This document shows positions 1 through 4,353 of a stretch of DNA of 5,479 bases, one piece after another; the first letter of the stretch is position 1, and every line of letters begins with the position of its first letter. The position numbers and the translations under genes were made by a program. Source of the DNA: Opitutaceae bacterium (lineage in GTDB: Bacteria > Verrucomicrobiota > Verrucomicrobiia > Opitutales > Opitutaceae). The DNA is taken from contig JADLBI010000048.1 of assembly GCA_020847775.1 (NCBI GenBank), positions 1 through 5,479 of the forward strand, written 5' to 3'. A model generated the notes under the pieces. It was not told the origin of the DNA, did no database searches, and saw only the letters and a program-made list of their open reading frames with translations.

Positions 1-359
1 ACCAGCGCGGGAAGCTCGAGATCAACGCCGTCGTTTCCCCCAACAACATCTCGCACCGCCGCGCCGCCGAGCTCACCGGCGGCACCGTGCTCAATATCAA
101 CAGCGACTTCTCCGCGCCGCTCGCCGCGCTCGGCGACCGCATCGCCAACACTGTGGCGGTCGCACTCGAACCCGTCACGCCCGGTGCCACGCTCTATCAG
201 AAGAGCATCAAGGTGCTGGTGGATGGCCAACCCGTGGCCGCCGATGCGCAGAACGGTTACGTCTACGACGAACGCACGCACAGCATCCGCTTCCAAGGCG
301 CCGCCAAACAGCAGGCCTTCACCGCCAAGATCGACATCACCTACGAAGAGCATCTGTGA
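1..359 (+). CDS. C-terminal fragment of a probable von Willebrand factor A (vWA)-like protein
   Basis: The frame is open from base 3 to the TGA at 357-359, so the gene begins left of the window and the in-frame ATG at 87 is internal. The visible 118 residues split in two. Residues 1-50 contain AAELTGGTVLNI followed by a stretch like SDFSAPLAALGDRIANT. This resembles the last strand and helix of vWA domains, where a mark of 'has the value gone back to zero' is followed by a TGG-type turn and an amphipathic helix. Residues 60-118 read as a small beta-rich tail (KVLVDGQPV, NGYVYDERTHSIRF, AKIDITYEEH), the kind of domain seen after vWA modules in secreted or surface proteins. No catalytic motif is visible. 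The metal-binding DxSxS site, if present, lies outside the window. The vWA assignment is an inference from weak patterns. A hairpin with a T-run follows 16 bases after the stop. Confidence 0.6.
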   Translation, partial: QRGKLEINAVVSPNNISHRRAAELTGGTVLNINSDFSAPLAALGDRIANTVAVALEPVTPGATLYQKSIKVLVDGQPVAADAQNGYVYDERTHSIRFQGAAKQQAFTAKIDITYEEHL

Positions 360-370
360 TTCTGGCACCG

Positions 371-397
371 GTAGGGGGCGGTTATCCTTAACCGCCC
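371..397 (+). repeat. REP-like palindrome, GTAG-headed, copy 1
   Basis: GTAG at 371-374 is followed directly by a run of G and a perfect 9-bp stem (376-384 with 389-397). A conserved GTAG tetranucleotide 5' of an imperfect palindrome is the known layout of REP elements mobilised by REP-associated tyrosine transposases (RAYTs). Two further copies in the opposite orientation lie within 100 bases. Membership in a genome-wide family is inferred from these local copies. Confidence 0.5.
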
Positions 398-401
398 TTT
401 T
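375..401 (+). terminator. Rho-independent terminator after the vWA-like gene
   Basis: Bases 376-384 (GGGCGGTTA) pair perfectly with 389-397 (TAACCGCCC), leaving a four-base TCCT loop, and the stem is followed by TTTT at 398-401. The hairpin starts 16 bases after the stop codon of the upstream gene, which is the expected place. The T-run exists on the + strand side only, so it should stop + strand transcription. The same hairpin is headed by GTAG at 371-374 and is also listed as a REP-type element. Confidence 0.7.
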
Positions 402-415
402 GTGCGGCAAACCGC

Positions 416-441
416 GGGCCGTTGGGGACAACGGCCCCTAC
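416..441 (-). repeat. REP-like palindrome, GTAG-headed, copy 2
   Basis: Read on the minus strand, GTAG (complement of CTAC at 438-441) heads a perfect 9-bp stem: 416-424 (GGGCCGTTG) pairs with 429-437 (CAACGGCCC) around a four-base loop. The 13-base block CGGCCCCTACCTT at 432-444 recurs exactly at 485-497 in copy 3, so these two are copies of one repeat. It points opposite to copy 1. Confidence 0.6.
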
Positions 442-470
442 CTTTCAGTCCAGCGGTCTATCTATTGCCC

Positions 471-494
471 GGCCGCTCGGAGATCGGCCCCTAC
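471..494 (-). repeat. REP-like palindrome, GTAG-headed, copy 3
   Basis: On the minus strand, GTAG (complement of 491-494) heads an imperfect stem: 471-475 (GGCCG) pairs with 485-489 (CGGCC), then one C/T mismatch at 476/484, then 477-478 with 482-483 around a three-base loop. It shares the block CGGCCCCTACCTT with copy 2. It lies about 55 bases past the stop codon of the minus-strand oxidase, so it could protect the 3' end of that transcript or help end it, but no T-run supports a true terminator. Confidence 0.55.
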
Positions 495-549
495 CTTGAA
501 ATCCTGTTCTGCTTCACCCGCGCTTGTTTGCGGCCAAACCCATCCTTGC

Positions 550-1983
550 TCACTTGTGATCCCACGGCAGATGGACCGCCAACTTCGGCTGCTTCCACAC
601 TTCGTAGATTTCGAACATCTTGCCGGGATTGAGAATCCCCTTGGGATCAAGCGCGCGCTTCACCGCCTGCATCGCGGCGACCTGCGCCGGTGAATGCTGG
701 ATGCGCAAAAACGGGGTCTTCGCGAGCCCGATGCCGTGCTCGCCGGAAATCGCGCCGCCGAGTGAAACGACGGTTTGCATCAATCTCTCCACCGCGGCCT
801 CGGCCCGCCGCGACTCATCCGCATCGGCCCGGTGAAACATGATGTTCACGTGCAGATTGCCATCGGCCAAGTGCCCAAAGGTCGGGATCGCCAGCCGAGA
901 CGTTTTTTTCAAGCCCGCGAGAAACGTCATGAATTTTCCATAAGCGCGCATCGGAATCACGATGTCTTCATTAAGCTTGGTGTCGCCGAGCTCGAACATC
1001 GCGCCGGAGCATTTGCGGCGCACTTGCCAGAGCTGTTCCGCCTCATCGCGGTTGCGCGCGGCGCGATGCGCGAGGGCATGTTCATTCGCCCAGTCCAGCA
1101 CGACTTTCGACACTTCCTTCACCTCGCTGGCCGCACCGGCCAGTTCCAACAAAATCACCGCGCGATTCGGCTGCCCCGTGAACACCGGCCGACCTGTCGC
1201 GCGCTCCGCGCACACCACGCTCTCGCGATCGAGAAATTCACAAATCGCCGGTTGCACCCGCAGCCGGAACAGCGCGCGCGCCGCCGCAATCGCCTGCGTT
1301 TCATCGGCAAACGCCGTGAGTAGAGTCCAACGCGCGGCGGGCGCCGGCACGAGTTTTAAGACCGCGCCGGTGACTACTCCGAGCATGCCTTCGCTGCCGA
1401 TCCACAAATCGCGCAGGTTGAAGCCCGCGGCGTATTTTTTCGTCGCGGTGCCCCACTCCACCAATTCGCCCGTCGGCAGAAAGCCGCGCAACGCGATCAC
1501 GAAGTCGCGCGTGACACCGTATTTGCCGCCATGCATCCCGCCCGCGTTGCAGGCGATGTTGCCGCCGATCGTGCAGAATTCCTTCGACGACGGATCCGGC
1601 GGGTAAAACCAGCCCGCCTGCGCCGCCGCGCGTTGCACTTCACCGGTTTTCGCCCCGGCCTGCGCGTGCACCATGCCGGCCTCGTCATCGATCTTGATTT
1701 TGTTCAACCGCAGCATGTCGATCACCCAGCCACCTGCGATGGGCGCGGCTGAGCCCATCAAGGTCGTGCCCCGGCCGCGCACTGTCACCGGCACGCGATG
1801 TTGGTTCGCCAACGTCAAAACCACGCCCACTTCCGCCTCCTTGCGCGGAGTGATGACCGCCTCGGGCAGAAACGAAATCTTGCTGCTATCGAATGACGCC
1901 GCCCAGCAGCCCTGCTCGGACGTATCGACCGCGGGGCCGAGGCGACGTTTGAGCGCGCGGGTGGCTTGGCTATGCTTACTCAC
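550..1983 (-). CDS. GlcD/D-lactate dehydrogenase-type FAD-linked oxidoreductase
   Basis: This is a 477-residue flavoprotein of the PCMH/vanillyl-alcohol-oxidase fold, the length usual for GlcD-type enzymes. The FAD-binding domain holds RGRGTT (69-74), PPDPSS (128-133), TIGGNIACNAGG (138-149) and GSEGMLG (196-202). The C-terminal FAD-oxidase domain holds HLADGNLHVN (371-380, with two conserved His), GEHGIG (414-419) and LNPGKMF (451-457). Family members oxidise a 2-hydroxy acid such as glycolate, D-lactate or D-2-hydroxyglutarate to the 2-oxo acid and pass electrons to quinone or a partner protein. No GlcE or GlcF subunit and no C-terminal ferredoxin extension is visible, so it may act alone or with distant partners. 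The substrate cannot be read from the sequence. The start is GTG at 1981-1983, with a possible GAGAG ribosome-binding site about nine bases upstream; no ATG lies near. The gene is divergent from the downstream sugar kinase. Confidence 0.93.
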   Translation of the reverse strand: MSKHSQATRALKRRLGPAVDTSEQGCWAASFDSSKISFLPEAVITPRKEAEVGVVLTLANQHRVPVTVRGRGTTLMGSAAPIAGGWVIDMLRLNKIKIDDEAGMVHAQAGAKTGEVQRAAAQAGWFYPPDPSSKEFCTIGGNIACNAGGMHGGKYGVTRDFVIALRGFLPTGELVEWGTATKKYAAGFNLRDLWIGSEGMLGVVTGAVLKLVPAPAARWTLLTAFADETQAIAAARALFRLRVQPAICEFLDRESVVCAERATGRPVFTGQPNRAVILLELAGAASEVKEVSKVVLDWANEHALAHRAARNRDEAEQLWQVRRKCSGAMFELGDTKLNEDIVIPMRAYGKFMTFLAGLKKTSRLAIPTFGHLADGNLHVNIMFHRADADESRRAEAAVERLMQTVVSLGGAISGEHGIGLAKTPFLRIQHSPAQVAAMQAVKRALDPKGILNPGKMFEIYEVWKQPKLAVHLPWDHK

Positions 1984-2045
1984 CCCCCCGGTCTCTCACA
2001 ATCGCCAACCACCCGCCAATCACATTTTCCCGCCCCAGTCCTGCC

Positions 2046-2072
2046 CCGAATGTTCGTAATACGAACATTCGG
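2046..2072. promoter_or_regulatory. Perfect 27-base palindrome, probable operator
   Basis: The half-site CCGAATGTTCGTA (2046-2058), a central A (2059) and its exact reverse complement TACGAACATTCGG (2060-2072) form a 13+1+13 palindrome without mismatch. It sits in the 172-base gap between two divergent genes, 63 bases from the oxidase start and 83 from the kinase start. No T-run follows on either side, and it is not at a gene end, so a dimeric regulator site is more likely than a terminator. The core GTTCG-N5-CGAAC has the general form of sites bound by dimeric regulators such as the IclR family. The regulator is not in the window, so the family remains open. Confidence 0.65.
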
Positions 2073-2091
2073 ATGGCCGCGATTCGCATGG

Positions 2092-2121
2092 TTGACCGCG
2101 GCGCAGGGGGTCGATTCTATT
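2092..2121 (+). promoter_or_regulatory. Possible sigma70-type promoter for the sugar kinase
   Basis: TTGACC at 2092-2097 matches five of six bases of the -35 consensus, and TCTATT at 2116-2121 is a weak -10 match (four of six) with an 18-base spacer. This would start the transcript near 2128, about 28 bases before the kinase start codon. The palindrome at 2046-2072 would then lie about 20 bases upstream of the -35 box, a position more usual for an activator or for a repressor of the opposite promoter. I could not find a convincing promoter for the divergent oxidase gene. Confidence 0.3.
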
Positions 2122-2155
2122 TTCGTTCCTGCTTAACTCCCACTCTCCCTATCCT

Positions 2156-3250
2156 ATGAGCCTCCCGATCAAACCCGCCTCCGCCTGCCAATTCGATCAA
2201 GTCTCGCTCGGCGAGATCATGCTCCGCCTCGACCCCGGCGAGGGCCGCGTCCGCACCGCCCGCGAGTTCACCGCGTGGGAAGGCGGCGGCGAATACAACA
2301 CCTCGCGCGGCCTGCGCAAATGCTTCGGCCTCAAAACCGCCGTCTGCACCGCGTTTGTGGACAACGAGGTCGGCCATCTCATCGAGGATTTCGTCATGCA
2401 GGGCGGCGTCGCCACCGACTTCATCAAGTGGCGCGAGGACGACGGCATCGGCCGCACCGTGCGCAACGGCCTCAACTTCACCGAGCGCGGTTTCGGCATC
2501 CGCGGCGCCGTCGGCGTGCCCGACCGCGGCAACACCGCCGCCTCGCAACTCAAGCCCGGCGACTTCGACTGGGAGCACATTTTTGGCAAACTCGGCGCGC
2601 GCTGGTTTCACACCGGCGGCATTTTCGCCGCGCTCTCCGCCACCACCGCCGAGCTCACGATTGAAGCGGTCAAGGCCGCGAAGCAGCACGGCACGATCGT
2701 TTCCTACGACCTCAACTACCGCCCTTCGTTGTGGAAAACCATCGGCGGCTTGAAAAAGGCCCAGGAGGTCAACCGCGAGATCGCGAAATACGTCGATGTG
2801 ATGCTTGGCAACGAGGAGGACTTCACCGCCTCGCTCGGCTTCGCCGTCAAAGGCGCCGAGGATCTCAAGCACATTGAAACCGACGCCTTCAAGGCGATGA
2901 TCGAAACCGCCGTGCGCGAGTTCCCCAACTTCAAGGTCGCCGCCACCACGCTCCGCCACGTCCACACCGCCACGGTCAACGACTGGAGCGCGATTCTCTG
3001 GCACGAGGGTAAATTCCATGAAAGCCGCCAGTATCCGCGTCTCGAAATCCTCGACCGTGTCGGCGGCGGCGATTCGTTCGCCTCCGGCCTGCAATTCGGC
3101 TTCCTGCAATTCAACGACCCGCAGAAAGCCGTCGATTACGGCGCGGCCCACGGCGCGCTCGCTTCGACCACGCCGGGCGACACCTCAATGGCCACGCGCA
3201 AGGAAGTCGAAAAAACGATGGGCGGCGGCAGCGCCCGCGTCGTGCGCTGA
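2156..3250 (+). CDS. kdgK: PfkB-family sugar kinase, probable 2-dehydro-3-deoxygluconokinase
   Basis: This is a complete 364-residue ribokinase-like enzyme. The N-terminal strand QVSLGEIMLRLDP (15-27) and the substrate-site motif GGGEYN (43-48) fit the PfkB fold. YDLNYRPSLW (184-193), NEED (219-222) and the signature DRVGGGDSFASG (300-311), with catalytic base Asp306, are all in order. TTPGDTSM (338-345) near the end is typical of KDG-kinase-like proteins. KDG kinase phosphorylates 2-dehydro-3-deoxygluconate with ATP to KDPG, linking uronate and pectin or alginate breakdown to the Entner-Doudoroff aldolase step. The exact substrate is inferred, and another keto-sugar kinase role remains possible. 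The ATG at 2156 is preferred because the family's N-terminal strand begins within 15 residues; no Shine-Dalgarno sequence precedes it. No KDPG aldolase or uronate isomerase lies beside it here. Confidence 0.9.
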   Translation: MSLPIKPASACQFDQVSLGEIMLRLDPGEGRVRTAREFTAWEGGGEYNTSRGLRKCFGLKTAVCTAFVDNEVGHLIEDFVMQGGVATDFIKWREDDGIGRTVRNGLNFTERGFGIRGAVGVPDRGNTAASQLKPGDFDWEHIFGKLGARWFHTGGIFAALSATTAELTIEAVKAAKQHGTIVSYDLNYRPSLWKTIGGLKKAQEVNREIAKYVDVMLGNEEDFTASLGFAVKGAEDLKHIETDAFKAMIETAVREFPNFKVAATTLRHVHTATVNDWSAILWHEGKFHESRQYPRLEILDRVGGGDSFASGLQFGFLQFNDPQKAVDYGAAHGALASTTPGDTSMATRKEVEKTMGGGSARVVR

Positions 3251-3260
3251 CCGCATTTTT
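3225..3260 (+). terminator. Probable rho-independent terminator overlapping the end of kdgK
   Basis: Bases 3225-3234 pair with 3244-3254 to give ten base pairs with one bulged A (3250) and a nine-base loop, followed by ATTTTT at 3255-3260. The stem includes the last codons and the TGA stop (3248-3250), so the hairpin can form only after the ribosome leaves. The hairpin and T-run are seen directly; the function is inferred. Confidence 0.5.
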
Positions 3261-3467
3261 CATGCTCTGTGGTTTATTGGGGCCACGTTGTCACTACGTT
3301 CCAACGCTGCTACCGTAGCCGCGCTTGAGGGCGTAGCCCGAAAGTGTGGCTTAGGGTGTATGCGGGCTAATCCTGTTGCCGTAAATAACATCACGCCGCG
3401 CAGGAGCGCGATACCCTGCTCAACCCTGCAAGCAGAGTTGCTGCGCCCGCCCGTCAATCCCGGAGCG
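3261..3467. other. Gene-free gap between convergent genes, repeat-like content
   Basis: No convincing gene is present, and the open frames across it have no family-like features. The stretch holds short local repeats: CGTAGCC at 3314-3320 and 3332-3338, a GGGC-GTA-GCCC hairpin at 3329-3339, and CGCGC-AGGA-GCGCG at 3397-3410. ACCCTGC also occurs twice, at 3413-3419 and 3424-3429 in slightly different context. The 3285-3310 part, with two ACGT blocks around TGTCACT, reads like a piece of a dispersed intergenic repeat, but I cannot count copies elsewhere. Confidence 0.4.
3397..3410 (-). terminator. Weak hairpin downstream of the dioxygenase gene
   Basis: CGCGC (3397-3401) pairs with GCGCG (3406-3410) around a four-base loop. 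On the minus strand it lies about 58 bases past the dioxygenase stop and is followed, after about nine bases, by a T-rich stretch (complement of 3380-3389). The stem is short and the T-rich part is not adjacent, so this is only a candidate transcript end. Confidence 0.2.
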
Positions 3468-4319
3468 TTACCCGCGTGACGGTTCCGCCATTGCCTCCCG
3501 GGCTTTGCGCGAGAGCTCGGCGATGTGACCGTCGTTGGCCATGACTTGTTCGAGGTGCCGAAAGCGGTCCGGCCCGGCGGTGTTCATCATGATTTCACCG
3601 TAGGCGCGTTCGACCCAGAAACGGGAAACGCCGTTGAGGTAATCGCGCAACTCCTGCACACGGGCCTCGGGATAACGTTGGCACAGGTTCATCGTAAACA
3701 TGCGCCGATACCCGCTACCGCCAAACGCCGCGTGTTTCGTGTTGTGATTAAAAACCAAAATATCGCCGGGATTCGTCTCCAGCGCGATGGCCGGCACATC
3801 GCGACCTTCCACGTTCCAAAGTTTTCCCGATTTGCTCAACTGCGCCTGCAAGTCGTCGGCAAACTTGTCGCCGATGCGATGGCTGCCGGGAATCACCCGC
3901 AGGCATCCCGTGTCGCGCGTCAGCGGATCGAGGTAGAACGCGATCTTGAGATGCATGGTTTCGCGGTGCCAACCATCGGAGTGCCAGCCGGTATCGCCGG
4001 AATAAAAATTTCCGTCGCTCGGCATGTAATTAAAGTCATCGCCGAGCAACGAAGCCGCGATGCCATGAATGCGCGGGTCGTCGAGCAAGGTGCACAGCAC
4101 CGCGCTTTGATCGAGAAACGGCACGATGCACGAACGCTTGCTGCCATCATGCGGGAGGCCATCGTGCCCGCCGCCCCGCGTTTTGAAAATGGCATGAAAC
4201 TCTCGGATAATTTCCTCTATTCGGTCCTTCAGCAATCCTGGGAACGCGATGAAACCGTGGGTTTGAAAGAATGCGATTTGTTGGGTGGTGAGTTGCATGG
4301 GGGAAATTACCGAATCCAT
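3468..4319 (-). CDS. Phytanoyl-CoA dioxygenase (PhyH) family Fe(II)/2-oxoglutarate-dependent oxygenase
   Basis: This is a complete 283-residue protein with a double-stranded beta-helix fold. The opening LTTQQIAFFQTHGFIAFPGLL (10-30) is the classic PhyH N-terminus. The iron-binding HxD is His113-Ser-Asp115 in GWHSDGWH, the distal His is most likely His196 in NTKHAAFGG, and Arg205 or Arg206 a few residues later should bind the 2-oxoglutarate carboxylate. GCLRVIPGSH (138-147) and NPGDILVFNH (183-192) are also family blocks. Members hydroxylate a C-H bond while turning 2-oxoglutarate and O2 into succinate and CO2; the substrate is not predictable here. The frame is open to an ATG-equivalent at 4424, but that would overlap the upstream ligase gene by about 70 bases and add an Arg-rich, family-unlike leader. 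I chose the ATG at 4317-4319; ATG at 4296-4298 is the alternative. Neither has a Shine-Dalgarno sequence. It lies 34 bases after the ligase stop, so co-transcription is likely. Confidence 0.9.
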   Translation of the reverse strand: MDSVISPMQLTTQQIAFFQTHGFIAFPGLLKDRIEEIIREFHAIFKTRGGGHDGLPHDGSKRSCIVPFLDQSAVLCTLLDDPRIHGIAASLLGDDFNYMPSDGNFYSGDTGWHSDGWHRETMHLKIAFYLDPLTRDTGCLRVIPGSHRIGDKFADDLQAQLSKSGKLWNVEGRDVPAIALETNPGDILVFNHNTKHAAFGGSGYRRMFTMNLCQRYPEARVQELRDYLNGVSRFWVERAYGEIMMNTAGPDRFRHLEQVMANDGHIAELSRKAREAMAEPSRG

Positions 4320-4353
4320 CGCTTGGGCGAGATCAGGCACACCAGTCAGAAGC

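Noticed and set aside
87..89. ATG at 87 as the start of a 90-residue protein
   Set aside because: The frame is open to the left edge and the residues before it fit the same domain, so the gene is a fragment cut by the window.
526..539. GTTTG/CAAAC hairpin as terminator of the oxidase gene
   Set aside because: The stem is only five base pairs and there is no T-run on the minus strand after it.
775..1606. Overlapping plus-strand open frames antisense to the FAD oxidoreductase
   Set aside because: They are Arg-rich shadows of a strongly supported minus-strand gene with complete FAD-domain motifs.
2052..2066. LexA (SOS) box reading of the palindrome
   Set aside because: GTTC and GAAC halves are present but spaced and oriented (GTTC-N7-GAAC) unlike the Gram-positive GAAC-N4-GTTC or alphaproteobacterial GTTC-N7-GTTC boxes, and the neighbours are not DNA-repair genes.
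2117..3151. Long minus-strand open frame of 344 codons antisense to the sugar kinase
   Set aside because: It mirrors the kinase codons, is rich in Gly, Ala and Glu without any family motif, and is expected from high-GC codon use. The + strand has a full PfkB motif set.
3416..3443. Integron attC-like site from CAAC (3421-3424) and GTTG (3437-3440)
   Set aside because: The required core-site consensus and paired inner sites are absent, and there is no integrase or cassette array.
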